In this document: positions 1-9,227 of the stretch, piece after piece
How the letters are laid out: each line of letters opens with the position of its first letter
Position numbering within the stretch: the stretch's first letter is position 1
DNA from: an uncultured Porphyromonadaceae bacterium
GTDB taxonomy: Bacteria > Bacteroidota > Bacteroidia > Bacteroidales > Muribaculaceae
DNA length: 16,759 bases
NCBI GenBank assembly: GCA_947175225.1
Contig: CAMWLX010000033.1
Coordinates: 1 to 16,759, forward strand
Reading direction: 5' to 3'
Program-made: the position numbers and the translations under genes
Notes under the pieces: model-generated
The model's input: the letters and a program-made list of their open reading frames with translations, nothing else
Databases searched by the model: none
Told to the model about the DNA's origin: nothing

Positions 1-1
1 T

Positions 2-37
2 GCTCGCAAAGCTGACGAAATCTTAATAAAAAAATAA
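2..37 (+). CDS. Possible 3' end of an upstream plus-strand gene
   Basis: The frame beginning at base 2 is open from the window edge and would encode a short charged tail (ARKADEILIKK) before a TAA at 35-37. The composition is protein-like and the next gene begins shortly after on the same strand, so this may be the end of its upstream neighbour. The tail is too short to assign to a family. The other two plus frames also run in from the edge and stop within 25 bases, so the choice of frame is inference. Confidence 0.3.
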   Translation, partial: ARKADEILIKK

Positions 38-123
38 GTCGAAACAACTTCATTAGCTTAAATATTATGGGAAAACAACTGGATAATATATTCAAGATTG
101 GTTTTGGGCGGTATGTGCCAGAG

Positions 124-753
124 ATGAAAGGATGGGCGTTGGTGTTAGTGCTTATCCTATCGCTATCTTTTGCAGCGGATGCACAGTTGCGTTATGGCTT
201 CCGGTTTGGTGGAGATTTTGCCAAGGCATCCCTTGGCAACGGCAATGCTGTTTCCGACACTTCTACAGAGGGGTTATCCCTCGTAAACCGAAGTGGTTTC
301 AGTGGAGGTTTGGCACTTGAATATCAATTTGAGAAATGTGGTTTTGCGCCTGACATTGCGTTGCTTTATACTCGTTATAACACTCGCCTTTCCATATGGG
401 AGGAGAAAGGGTCCCCTTTTAGTTTTGGCAGAAATTTCATAGAGGTACCAATACATTTGAAATGGAAATTCTGGCTTCCACAGACAAACAACCTTTTCGC
501 TCCAATGATCTATACAGGACCATCCATGATGTTTCGTCTTGACCATAATTCCGGCATCCGCCACAATATTCCATTCAAAACAAATGTATTTCAGCCAGGG
601 TGGGATGTGGGCATCGGTTTCGACATCATTAACTTCATCCAGATCAATGCAGGCTACCGTTTCGGACTTGGCAACGCTCTCCACACCCCTAATGACTTGA
701 CCCTACACACTAACGCCTGGAATGTGGCAGCCACTCTCCTTTTCGACTTCTGA
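124..753 (+). CDS. PorT-family outer-membrane beta-barrel protein
   Basis: A predicted small outer-membrane barrel of about 209 residues. The ATG at 124 gives a compact Sec signal peptide: MK, then a hydrophobic core (WALVLVLILSLSF), then an A-D-A cleavage site before Gln21. The frame stays open to an ATG at 67, which would add 19 residues ahead of the signal; 124 was chosen because it gives the normal signal-peptide shape. The mature part alternates polar and hydrophobic residues with many aromatic and Gly positions (YGFRFGGDF, GGLALEYQF, GWDVGIGFDI, INAGYRFGLG) and ends in FDF, and the terminal Phe is typical of barrel assembly signals. This pattern fits the Bacteroidota OMP_b-brl_2/PorT-like group. 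In Porphyromonas, PorT belongs to the type IX secretion machinery, but many members of this broad family do not, so that role is not claimed. It is the only plus-strand gene and converges on mfd, 32 bases from its stop. Confidence 0.75.
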   Translation: MKGWALVLVLILSLSFAADAQLRYGFRFGGDFAKASLGNGNAVSDTSTEGLSLVNRSGFSGGLALEYQFEKCGFAPDIALLYTRYNTRLSIWEEKGSPFSFGRNFIEVPIHLKWKFWLPQTNNLFAPMIYTGPSMMFRLDHNSGIRHNIPFKTNVFQPGWDVGIGFDIINFIQINAGYRFGLGNALHTPNDLTLHTNAWNVAATLLFDF

Positions 754-785
754 ACACTATTATCTCACGCAAAGGCACAGAGGTT

Positions 786-3700
786 TTAGAGAGGCGGGAG
801 GGCGCGGATAGTCTCGAGGATAGAGAGTGCTTCGGAGACGGTGGGGACATCGGCTATGAGGAAGGATCGCTTTCCGTTGATGTCGCGGAGCTTTGTGCGC
901 TTCGGGTCGAGCTGAAGCCATGCTAACATTCGTCCGAACGCCGTAGAGGCATAATATGCGGCGTTTTCCTCGCCGACAAAGTAAACGTACATCTTGCCTC
1001 CCTTAAGCGTCAGGCGCTCGATTCCGAGGCGTTTTGCAGCCAATCTGAGCGGCACCACCTTAATGAGTTCTTCTGTAGTGTGTGGAATCGCACCGAAACG
1101 GTCCTTCAGTTGAGCACGGAATTCCTCAATCTGCTCAGCATTCTCCATATTGTCGAGCTGCTGATAGAGGGATATGCGTTCGCTCTCCTGAGGCACGTAA
1201 AGCGGAGGCAGACGCAGCTCCAGGTCGCTCTCTATGGCGCAATCTGCCACGAACTCCTCTTCTCCGGGCTTTGTGGTCTCGGCAAATGTGTCGGCAAATT
1301 CCTCCGTCTTCAATTCAAGTACGGATTCTTTCAGTATCTTCTGATAAGTCTCATAACCCAAATCGGCAATGAATCCTGACTGCTCGGCACCAAGGAGATT
1401 GCCGGCTCCACGAATGTCAAGATCCTGCATGGCTATATGGATGCCACTTCCAAGGTCACTGAAACTCTCGATAGCCTGAAGACGGCGGCGCGCCACAGGC
1501 GTCAATGGAGACCCTGGAGGGACCATGAAATAACAGAATGCCTTCTTGTCGCTTCTGCCAACGCGACCACGCAGCTGATGCAGCTCAGAGAGTCCGAAAT
1601 GATGGGCATTATTGACGATGATAGTGTTGACATTGGGCATATCGACACCATTCTCCACGATTGTCGTAGAGAGAAGTATGTCGTAGTCGTGCGCGGCGAA
1701 GTCGAGAATCGCCTTCTCGAGTTTCTCAGGAGGCATCTGCCCGTGCGCCTTAATGACTCTGGCATCCGGGACAAGACGATGCAGCATATTTTCGAGAACG
1801 TTGAGATTCTCGATACGGTTGGATATGACAAAGAGCTGCCCATTGCGTGAAAGCTCGAAATTTACCGCTTCCTTCACCATATCATCATCGAGAGTGGCAA
1901 CCGTAGTCACCACGGGATGGCGGTTGGCAGGGGGAGTATTGAGCGAGCTCAGATCCCTGGCTCCCATAAGGGAGAACTGCAGGGTGCGAGGAATAGGGGT
2001 AGCACTCATGGTCAGCGTATCGACATTGACCTTCATTTGCTTCAGTTTCTCCTTGACAGCCACACCAAACTTCTGCTCCTCATCTACAATCAGGAGACCA
2101 AGATCCTTGAACTTGACACCCTTTCCGATAAGCTTGTGAGTGCCTATCAGGATATCTATCTTTCCGGCTTCAAGATCAGCGAGAATCTGCTTCACCTCCT
2201 TGGGCTTCTTAGCCCGCGAAATGAATTCGACACGCACAGGGAGATCTTTCAGACGCTGAGAGAAAGTGCGGTAGTGCTGCATGGCAAGCACAGTAGTAGG
2301 CACAAGGACAGCTGTCTGCTTTGAGTCAGTGGCCGCCTTAAAAGCTGCACGGATAGCGATCTCGGTCTTTCCGAAGCCAACGTCGCCACACACAAGGCGA
2401 TCCATCGGGCGCGGACTCTCCATATCAGCCTTTATGGCTTGGGTAGCCTTCAGCTGATCGGGGGTATCCTCGTAGATGAAGCTCGCTTCCAATTCATGCT
2501 GCAAATAGGAATCAGGGGAGTATGCAAATCCTTTTTCCTCGCGACGCGCGGCATAGAGCTTGATAAGGTCGCGAGCAATATCCTTCATCTTGCTCTTGGT
2601 GCGATCCTTTATACGATTCCAGACTCCGGATCCCAACTTATTGATCTTAGGAGGCACACCTTCCTTACCGCGATATTTCGACAGTTTGTGGAGCGAATGG
2701 ATTGACACGAGAATCATGTCGTCGTTCTGATATAGAAGCTTTATCATCTCCTGCGGGCTGCCGTTGGTATCGGTCTTGATGAGACCTGCAAACTTACCAA
2801 TGCCATGGTCGATATGCACAATGTAGTCACCGATTTCAATCTGATTCAACTCCTTGAGCGAAAGGGCGAGTTTTCCGCTACGAGCCTTATCAGATTTTAG
2901 GCTATACTTGTGGAATCGGTCGAATATCTGATGGTCGGTGAAAAAACAGGTCTTGGTGTCGTGGTCAACAAATCCGGCATGCAGAGTCTGAGCCACAGGA
3001 GTGAACGTGATGTGATCACCTCTGTCGGCAAAAATTTCCTTCAGACGCTCTCCCTGATATGCCGAATCGCTGAGGATAAGCAGACGATAGCCGTCTGAAA
3101 GCATATTGGTGAAGGATTCAGATATAATGTCGAAATTCTTATGATAAAGAGCTTGTGGAGAAGTGTTGAATTCCAATACCGCATCTTTACCTGACGGGGA
3201 GACGGTCATTCCGAATTCAAAGATACGGAAAGCCTCCAGACGGCTTGCGAAATCCTCCGCATCCACCACCTTCTTCATTGCTTCCGGATCGCCTTCCTCG
3301 GCAATAGCGGCAGATTCAGAATATTGTTGCGCAGCTATATCGCGCACAGTCGCCACAAGAGCCGACGTATCAGCTACAAACAGAGGAGTGCCGTTGCCAA
3401 TAAATTCAAGCAGGGAGACTCCATGCTCATCGTTACCTTCCGCTGCAGATGCAGCCACAATCGACACGTCGCCAAGACGCTGCTCCGAAAGCTGCGTCTC
3501 AACGTTGAAAGTACGAATAGAGTCTATTTCGTCGTCAAAAAAGTCAATGCGGTAGGGGAGTTCGTTGGAATATGAAAAAACGTCGAGAATCGATCCTCTT
3601 CGAGCAAATTGCCCCGGTTCGTAGACATAGTCGACCTGACGGAAGCCTAATTCCTCAAGACGGGAGCTCACTTTCTCAATATCGGCTCTCTTTGTAGTGG

Positions 3701-4145
3701 AAAGCTTGAGTGTATTTTTCTCCAATTCTTCCCTTATAGGCACCCTTTCAGCAAGAGCCTCGGGATAGGTCACGATCCAACCTACCTTTCCGGCTCTCCA
3801 ACCGTCGAGAGCCTCAGCCCTCAATATCTGTTGAGGAGCATCCACACGCCCATATTTGATATGGCGTTTATATCCGGAAGGAAAGAAAGCGACCTCGGTA
3901 TCAGCAGCCACACGTGACAAGTCGTGATAAAGATAGCCGGCAGAGTCAGCATCGTCTGCCACTATGACCATCGGGTGCTTCTTATCTGCAATTTTCCCGA
4001 GAAGGACTGCGGCTGCCGATCCTTTCAGACCACAGAGAGACACACGGGATGCCTTCTTGTCGGCGATAAGTTTCCTAAGACCTTTCAGGCGAGTCTGCGT
4101 GGCAAACAGCGAAGCAGCTTCGCTAAGCGTCATCTGTGCGCTCAT
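786..4145 (-). CDS. mfd: Transcription-repair coupling factor Mfd
   Basis: A 1119-residue ATP-driven DNA translocase that removes RNA polymerase stalled at lesions and recruits UvrA for nucleotide excision repair. The N-terminal third resembles the UvrB-like damage-recognition module (for example YEPGQFARRGSILDVF). A CarD/RID-type RNA polymerase-interacting domain starts near residue 430 (IEIGDYIVHIDHGIGKFAG). The RecG-like helicase core follows, with Walker A GDVGFGKTE at 587-595, the DEEQ box at 688-691, SATPIPRTLQFSLMG, and the motif VI region QLRGRVGRS. The C-terminal TRCF domain is present after residue ~970. Length is normal for the family (E. coli Mfd is 1148). Its ATG overlaps the TGA of the upstream S41 protease gene by 4 bases (4142-4145), so translation is probably coupled and the gene is cotranscribed with the protease. 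The uvrC gene also lies in this window but in a separate unit. Confidence 0.97.
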   Translation of the reverse strand: MSAQMTLSEAASLFATQTRLKGLRKLIADKKASRVSLCGLKGSAAAVLLGKIADKKHPMVIVADDADSAGYLYHDLSRVAADTEVAFFPSGYKRHIKYGRVDAPQQILRAEALDGWRAGKVGWIVTYPEALAERVPIREELEKNTLKLSTTKRADIEKVSSRLEELGFRQVDYVYEPGQFARRGSILDVFSYSNELPYRIDFFDDEIDSIRTFNVETQLSEQRLGDVSIVAASAAEGNDEHGVSLLEFIGNGTPLFVADTSALVATVRDIAAQQYSESAAIAEEGDPEAMKKVVDAEDFASRLEAFRIFEFGMTVSPSGKDAVLEFNTSPQALYHKNFDIISESFTNMLSDGYRLLILSDSAYQGERLKEIFADRGDHITFTPVAQTLHAGFVDHDTKTCFFTDHQIFDRFHKYSLKSDKARSGKLALSLKELNQIEIGDYIVHIDHGIGKFAGLIKTDTNGSPQEMIKLLYQNDDMILVSIHSLHKLSKYRGKEGVPPKINKLGSGVWNRIKDRTKSKMKDIARDLIKLYAARREEKGFAYSPDSYLQHELEASFIYEDTPDQLKATQAIKADMESPRPMDRLVCGDVGFGKTEIAIRAAFKAATDSKQTAVLVPTTVLAMQHYRTFSQRLKDLPVRVEFISRAKKPKEVKQILADLEAGKIDILIGTHKLIGKGVKFKDLGLLIVDEEQKFGVAVKEKLKQMKVNVDTLTMSATPIPRTLQFSLMGARDLSSLNTPPANRHPVVTTVATLDDDMVKEAVNFELSRNGQLFVISNRIENLNVLENMLHRLVPDARVIKAHGQMPPEKLEKAILDFAAHDYDILLSTTIVENGVDMPNVNTIIVNNAHHFGLSELHQLRGRVGRSDKKAFCYFMVPPGSPLTPVARRRLQAIESFSDLGSGIHIAMQDLDIRGAGNLLGAEQSGFIADLGYETYQKILKESVLELKTEEFADTFAETTKPGEEEFVADCAIESDLELRLPPLYVPQESERISLYQQLDNMENAEQIEEFRAQLKDRFGAIPHTTEELIKVVPLRLAAKRLGIERLTLKGGKMYVYFVGEENAAYYASTAFGRMLAWLQLDPKRTKLRDINGKRSFLIADVPTVSEALSILETIRALPPL

Positions 4146-5827
4146 TTGCTTTTCCCTTTCCGGGCTTTATTCTCGACAATCGGAGCAGCAGATTCCTTTA
4201 GGATTGCTTTATATTCAGGAGACTCGATGATTGCTATTGCAGTTTCCACAACAGGATCAGTCTTTATCTCTACGGCGATACGCCCGGCATCTCCATAATA
4301 GCGAGTAGCGATCTCTTCTTCAAGATAATCCTTGATTTCATTTTTCTTGAACTGAAGGTCGCGCTTCAAGTCGCTACCGAGAGATTTTTCAAGAGCCGCG
4401 AGGGTAGAGTCATTGTCGGCTGTCATGTAGCCTTGCTCATCAGCTTGCTTACGCACCTCTTTGAGCAACGCATCAAACGATGTGTCATACTTCATACCAC
4501 TGCTTACTACAAATTCTGTGAAATCTTCATAATCTTCATCCGAGATACCGAATTTGTCGAGAGGCAAGGCTTGGGGATGATCTGCACGGAATTTATTGGC
4601 GTAATCGAAGATCTTGTTCTTTGTCACAAGATTGTAGAGGATGTCGGAATAGGTATTGTTCTTAACCACGGAGTCAGGCTGCAGACCACCACCGTCGCGA
4701 ACTTCACGCCCACGAGATGTGTAATAGACGTTGGTCAGAGAATCGGGCGTGCGAGCTACACTTCCATCAGGATTGCGCCTTGAATAGTCGAGAGCCTGAA
4801 TCAGACGACCTGAAGGGATATAATATTTAGACACCGTGACTTTCAGGAGAGCGTCGTGAGGGAGGGGGAAAGTGGTCTGTACAAGACCTTTTCCGAAACT
4901 TCTGTTGCCAACAAGCACAGCCCTGTCAAGGTCCTGAAGTGCACCGGCAGTAATCTCGGATGCAGAGGCAGTGCCGCCATCTGTCAACACCACCAAAGGC
5001 ATATCCAAGAATTCCGGAGTATGGGTAGTCTTATAGATACGCTCCTTGCCATTGCCACTTGTACGTAGCACTTGAGTGCCTTTCGGAAGGAAATTGCCAA
5101 GGATCTCGATAGCGCTCTCTACGAGACCACCGCCGTTGCCACGCAAATCGAAGATCAGATTTACGAACCCCGGGTTTTTCTTCAAAGAGTCGAGAGCCAT
5201 TGCTACTTCCTGTGGAGAATTAGTGATATAGCTATTCAGGCGTAAATAGCCAGTCGTAGGACTTACCATACCGAAATAAGGCACAGACTTCTCTGTAACT
5301 TTTTCGCGTGTGACAGTAAATGACAACAGGGAATCTGCAACATAAGGACGATTTACTTCGATATATACGTCCGTACCGGGAGTGCCTTTCAAAAGTTTTG
5401 AGACATCCGCGTTCTTGAGCCCCTTGGTAGCTACGGTATCGACCTTCACAATCCTATCGCCAGGCATGAGTCCGGCTTTAGCGGCGGGACTCCCTTCCAT
5501 CGGCTGGGAAATGCACACATAGCCGTTATATTCAGTAATGTAGCTTCCGATGCCGGCATATTCACCGGTGGTCATCTTCATTAGTTGGTCGCGATCATCG
5601 GCAGTGTAGTATTCCGTATAAGGATCTACAGTGTTGAGCATAGCGTTGGAAGCCGCCTTGAATGCTTCGTCAATGCGTATGGAGTCAACATAGTTTTCCT
5701 CTAAGACCTTCACCATTGAGTTAAAGGTCTTGAGATTGCGCTGGAGAGCCATGTCATGGCTTTTCTTAGCGCTAATGCCAAGTGATATTGCAGTCAGAGC
5801 CGCGATGGGCAATAAGATCCTTTTCAT
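4142..5827 (-). CDS. S41 family C-terminal processing peptidase (Prc/CtpA type)
   Basis: A periplasmic, envelope-anchored or secreted serine protease that trims or degrades proteins from their C-termini. From the ATG at 5827 it has 561 residues and begins with a signal segment (MKRILLPIAALTAISLGISA). The frame opens 5 codons earlier at a TTG (5842); the ATG was preferred because it begins cleanly with a signal peptide. A PDZ substrate-gating domain follows (GYVCISQPMEGSPAAKAGLMPGDRI). The protease core contains FDLRGNGGG and the Ser-Lys dyad: Ser288 in TASASEI and Lys313 in SFGKG, spaced 25 residues as in E. coli Prc. The C-terminal ~150 residues are charged and helical. It lies 59 bases downstream of nadB and its TGA overlaps the mfd ATG, so nadB, protease and mfd may be one transcript. 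Substrates are not indicated by the context. Confidence 0.93.
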   Translation of the reverse strand: MKRILLPIAALTAISLGISAKKSHDMALQRNLKTFNSMVKVLEENYVDSIRIDEAFKAASNAMLNTVDPYTEYYTADDRDQLMKMTTGEYAGIGSYITEYNGYVCISQPMEGSPAAKAGLMPGDRIVKVDTVATKGLKNADVSKLLKGTPGTDVYIEVNRPYVADSLLSFTVTREKVTEKSVPYFGMVSPTTGYLRLNSYITNSPQEVAMALDSLKKNPGFVNLIFDLRGNGGGLVESAIEILGNFLPKGTQVLRTSGNGKERIYKTTHTPEFLDMPLVVLTDGGTASASEITAGALQDLDRAVLVGNRSFGKGLVQTTFPLPHDALLKVTVSKYYIPSGRLIQALDYSRRNPDGSVARTPDSLTNVYYTSRGREVRDGGGLQPDSVVKNNTYSDILYNLVTKNKIFDYANKFRADHPQALPLDKFGISDEDYEDFTEFVVSSGMKYDTSFDALLKEVRKQADEQGYMTADNDSTLAALEKSLGSDLKRDLQFKKNEIKDYLEEEIATRYYGDAGRIAVEIKTDPVVETAIAIIESPEYKAILKESAAPIVENKARKGKSK

Positions 5828-5853
5828 ACGGAATAAATTCAATGTTAACAGTA

Positions 5854-5877
5854 TTTAAACGTTTTCAGGCGTTTAAA
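5854..5877 (-). terminator. Weak hairpin between nadB and the S41 protease gene
   Basis: An inverted repeat with 8-bp arms (TTTAAACG at 5854-5861, CGTTTAAA at 5870-5877) and an 8-base loop sits 9 bases past the nadB stop. No U-run follows on the minus strand, so it may be an attenuator, an mRNA-processing stem or chance rather than a full terminator. Confidence 0.3.
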
Positions 5878-5886
5878 GTTTGGAGT

Positions 5887-7455
5887 TTATGGGTGAGGGT
5901 AGTCAACGGTGAAATGCAGACCTCTGCTTTCCTTACGTTCGCGAGCCTGCCTCATTATAAGATAGCCTATATTTATTATATTTCGGAGCTCACAAAGTGT
6001 CCTTGTAGGCTTGCTCTCTTTAAATAAACGTTCAGTTTCCTGATAAAGTATATCAAGTCTGTTCCAAGCACGGTCAAGGCGCAGGTCGCTTCTTACGATA
6101 CCCACGTAATAACCCATGATCTGATTGACTTCTTTCTCAGACTGAGTGATGAGCACCATTTCCTCAGGATGTGTAGTGCCTTCATCGTTCCATTCCGGGA
6201 CATCATGGCGGAAATCAATTCCATCCACTCTCTGCTGCGCATGCTTTGCGGCAGCCTCAGCATAGACTACTGCCTCAATGAGTGAATTTGACGCAAGACG
6301 GTTGCCACCATGGAGTCCTGTGCATGAACATTCTCCGATGGCATATAGGCGGTCGATGCTCGACTGCCCGTCTAAATCCACTTTAATGCCGCCACAAAGA
6401 TAATGGGCAGCCGGAGCCACGGGGATCATATCCTTGGTGATGTCGATTCCTAAAGATAGACATTTATCATAGATATTAGGGAAATGCTTCTTAGTCTCTT
6501 CAGGATCTTTATGTGTTACGTCGAGATATACATGGTCGGCTCCACTGAGTTTCATCTCCGAGTCGATGGCCCGAGCCACGATGTCGCGAGGAGCGAGCGA
6601 AAGGCGAGGATCATACTTATGCATGAATTCCTTTCCGTCGATAGTCTTTAGGACGGCGCCATAGCCACGCATAGCCTCGGTGATAAGGAAGCTTGGACGA
6701 TCGCCCGGATGGTAGAGGGCAGTGGGATGGAACTGGATAAACTCCATGTCGCAGACCGTACCTTTTGCACGGTAGACCATGGCTATGCCGTCGCCTGTGG
6801 CGATGAGAGGGTTGGTAGTGGTCGTATAGCAAGCTCCTACGCCGCCTGTAGCCATGACAGTGAGCTTGGCAAGGAAAGTATCTACTTTTTCAGTCTTTTC
6901 ATCAAGCACGTAAGCACCAAAGCAAGTGATGTCGGGAGTGCGACGGGTCACAATCTTACCCAAATGATGCTGGGTGATTATCTCTACTGCGAAATGATTT
7001 TCGAAAATATCAATGTAGGGATTTTCTTTGACACGCTCAACGAGTGACTGCTGGATTGCAGCTCCTGTATTGTCGGCATGATGGAGTATACGGAACTCAG
7101 AGTGTCCGCCTTCACGATGAAGATCGAACGAACCATCTTCTTTTTTATCGAAGTCAACACCCCATTTTAGGAGTTCCTTGATTTGTTCAGGGGCATTCTT
7201 GACCACTTTTTCCACAGCAGCGAGGTCGGACAGCCAGTCGCCCGCCACCATAGTATCGTGGATATGCTTGTCAAAATCGTCCACTTCAAAATTTGTGACA
7301 CTTGCTACGCCACCCTGCGCGAAGAAAGTATTGGCTTCGTCGAGCGTAGTTTTACAGATTATAGCCACCCTATGATCAGGAGAAGCCACCTTAAGGGCGA
7401 AGCTCATGCCAGCTACGCCGGAACCAATCACAAGAAAGTCGTATTCAAAAACCAT
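5887..7455 (-). CDS. nadB: L-aspartate oxidase NadB
   Basis: A FAD flavoenzyme that oxidises L-aspartate to iminoaspartate, the first step of de novo NAD synthesis; NadA then condenses the product to quinolinate. The 522-residue length is normal. The N-terminal dinucleotide fold shows the GxGxxG motif at residues 11-16 (VIGSGVAGMSFALK), followed by FFAQGGVASV, the HREGGHSEFRILHHADNTG substrate/FAD region, MEFIQFHPTALYHPG, and GECSCTGLHGGNRLASNSLIEAVV near the C-terminal FAD site. The helical tail (RSDLRLDRAWNRL) is also typical. The LHGGNRL and HREGGHS motifs favour NadB over the related fumarate reductase/succinate dehydrogenase flavoproteins. NadA and nadC are not in the window. The upstream gap of 89 bases contains a GC-rich hairpin but no recognisable Bacteroidota -7 box, so partial read-through from the lipoprotein gene is possible. 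Confidence 0.96.
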   Translation of the reverse strand: MVFEYDFLVIGSGVAGMSFALKVASPDHRVAIICKTTLDEANTFFAQGGVASVTNFEVDDFDKHIHDTMVAGDWLSDLAAVEKVVKNAPEQIKELLKWGVDFDKKEDGSFDLHREGGHSEFRILHHADNTGAAIQQSLVERVKENPYIDIFENHFAVEIITQHHLGKIVTRRTPDITCFGAYVLDEKTEKVDTFLAKLTVMATGGVGACYTTTTNPLIATGDGIAMVYRAKGTVCDMEFIQFHPTALYHPGDRPSFLITEAMRGYGAVLKTIDGKEFMHKYDPRLSLAPRDIVARAIDSEMKLSGADHVYLDVTHKDPEETKKHFPNIYDKCLSLGIDITKDMIPVAPAAHYLCGGIKVDLDGQSSIDRLYAIGECSCTGLHGGNRLASNSLIEAVVYAEAAAKHAQQRVDGIDFRHDVPEWNDEGTTHPEEMVLITQSEKEVNQIMGYYVGIVRSDLRLDRAWNRLDILYQETERLFKESKPTRTLCELRNIINIGYLIMRQARERKESRGLHFTVDYPHP

Positions 7456-7487
7456 TTCGAATAGTGTAATATATTAGTCTATTGGTA

Positions 7488-7515
7488 GGGCGTGGACCAG
7501 TCACGGCCCACGCCC
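7488..7515 (-). terminator. GC-rich hairpin between the lipoprotein gene and nadB
   Basis: Arms GGGCGTGG (7488-7495) and CCACGCCC (7508-7515) form a perfect 8-bp stem with a 12-base loop, about 30 bases past the lipoprotein stop. The stem is strong but the minus strand lacks a U-run after it, so it may be a Rho-type or partial terminator, or a 3'-end stabilising stem. Confidence 0.4.
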
Positions 7516-7544
7516 TTGATATCGGATTGAAAATTATCCTTTGA

Positions 7545-9227
7545 TTAGAGTCCGCTGAGGTTATAGTTAGCGAATTCGAGGTCCTTCTGAGCCTTTGCAA
7601 GCATAGTATTGTCAAGCTTGATAGCTTCGCGGAGGTTGGTCATCACCATGTTTTCATTGTTGGTGCGAGCGCCTACGATAGCAGCGAGATAATAGGTGTT
7701 TGCATTGGGGTTCTGGATGCCAGCGAGAGTGTTCTTAGCAGCACTGTAATCTTTGGAAAGGATCTGCGCAAGAACTGTATTATTGTTCTTAGCACCACCA
7801 AGGCTGCTTACTGCATTTGACACTTGGCCTTCATTTAGGTAGAGGACACCAAGAGCGGCACCAGCTTCGGGGACACCGGCAGCTCCACCAATAAGGTTCT
7901 TTGCCTGGTTGAGGTCGTTGTTAGCAAGCGCAAGGAGACCGAGATTGACGTCGACAGACTTATCGTTGGGAGCAAGTTTCTTAGCCTGAGCAAGAGCCTT
8001 AGCAGCAGCATCATATTTTCCAAGGCTGAACTGAGTTGCGCCAAGACCATTCCAAGTACGGAAGTCGTTAGGATAAATCTGAGTTGCAGCAGCGTAGATA
8101 GCTTCCTTCTTTGCGTTATCGTTGGCGAGAGTACCGATATAGAGGATTTCCTCAAGGCTCAAGCCACTTGGATTAGATTCGAACTGGAGGAACATTTCTT
8201 CGTCGCTCTTGCCGATAACGTTGACTGTAGCAACGATCTTAGAGTAGCGGAGCTGTGGGAGGATCTGCTCTGCGAGTTCATTGAATACGGCAGACATATT
8301 ACGGAGTTCCTGTTCGCGCTGTTCCGGATCCTTATACATCTTGAGGACGCTGAGGATAAGGTTCTTATCCTGGATATTGCTCTTCTCAACGAGTTCCTGG
8401 AAACCTTCCCAGTCTTCGGGAGTGAACTCAGAAGTAAGTTCGCCAAATTCTGTGATCTTGTCTTTCTTGAGCTGATTGCGCATATACTCGACAGTCACAT
8501 CCTCACGCTTTTCAGCAAGAGCCTTGTTGAATGCCATAGTGCCATCAGGAGAAGCGTAAGAGTGAATGTTGATTCCTGCGATTTCCCTGTTGGGAGCATC
8601 ATTTGAAGCGATAAGATCTTTATTGAAATCTACGTAGTCAGCAGCGTCTACCTGGTTGGCGCGGATCTTAGCCTGATTGATGAGGAACTTGATCTCAGCG
8701 CTGTATTTCTCCTTGATGATACGCTCGAAGTTGCTTGTAGCAGGAGCCGGCTCAAGGACAGCAACGTCGGTGAGAGTTGAAGTGGCAATCACACCATATC
8801 CGACCTTAACACGAGGAAGCGAATAGTCGCTGCCACCCTGATTCACCTTGAAGTCAAGGTAAAGGTCGCTGTTGGCCATTTCAGGCTGATAAAGCACATT
8901 GAACGGGATTGTCACATTACCGCCATCCTTGTAAGAAATCACCTGGCCATTGGCACGTGCGTTCTCACCCTGGAATGTCACCTGAGAGCTTGAAGCTTCG
9001 CCTCCATTCCAAACGAGTACCGGAGTAACAGTAACGACAGCGTTCTTAGGCATAAACTTTGCAGGCACTGTTCCGGAAATAGTAGCCGGCACTGTTTCGC
9101 CTACTGTCTCCAGCGGGGTTGGGTTGGTGGTGAAATACTCAGATGCGAAGTCACTCACCTTCTTGGAACAAGATCCCATCGACAGGATCATTGCTCCCAT
9201 TGAAAGATAAACTAATGTCTTTTTCAT
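7545..9227 (-). CDS. Lipoprotein with OmpA-like region and TPR repeats
   Basis: A probable envelope lipoprotein of 560 residues, counted from the ATG at 9227; an ATG two codons earlier (9233) is also possible. The N-terminus is a type II signal peptide with lipobox SMGSC and acylated Cys20, followed by SKK. Residues ~30-150 look like a beta-rich domain (PAKFMPKNAVVTVTPVLVWNGG). Near residues 220-250 lies an OmpA/peptidoglycan-binding-like stretch (INIHSYASPDG, then FNKALAEKREDVTVEYM), although the region is diverged and interrupted. From ~385 to the end there are tetratricopeptide-type helices (FRTWNGLGATQFSLGKYDAAAKALAQAKKLAPN, VNLGLLALANNDLNQAKNLIG). It may link the envelope to peptidoglycan or scaffold an outer-membrane complex, which is inference. 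A good Bacteroidota promoter lies about 90 bases upstream, so it probably starts its own transcript. Confidence 0.82.
   Translation of the reverse strand: MKKTLVYLSMGAMILSMGSCSKKVSDFASEYFTTNPTPLETVGETVPATISGTVPAKFMPKNAVVTVTPVLVWNGGEASSSQVTFQGENARANGQVISYKDGGNVTIPFNVLYQPEMANSDLYLDFKVNQGGSDYSLPRVKVGYGVIATSTLTDVAVLEPAPATSNFERIIKEKYSAEIKFLINQAKIRANQVDAADYVDFNKDLIASNDAPNREIAGINIHSYASPDGTMAFNKALAEKREDVTVEYMRNQLKKDKITEFGELTSEFTPEDWEGFQELVEKSNIQDKNLILSVLKMYKDPEQREQELRNMSAVFNELAEQILPQLRYSKIVATVNVIGKSDEEMFLQFESNPSGLSLEEILYIGTLANDNAKKEAIYAAATQIYPNDFRTWNGLGATQFSLGKYDAAAKALAQAKKLAPNDKSVDVNLGLLALANNDLNQAKNLIGGAAGVPEAGAALGVLYLNEGQVSNAVSSLGGAKNNNTVLAQILSKDYSAAKNTLAGIQNPNANTYYLAAIVGARTNNENMVMTNLREAIKLDNTMLAKAQKDLEFANYNLSGL

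Noticed and set aside
274..684. Open frame of 136 codons on the minus strand under the PorT-like gene
   Set aside because: The plus-strand frame has a signal peptide and barrel pattern, while the minus-strand product looks random.
1437..1850. Open frame of 137 codons on the plus strand inside mfd
   Set aside because: It is antisense to the conserved Mfd helicase core, has no domain signature, and is one of many such shadow frames opposite strongly conserved genes.
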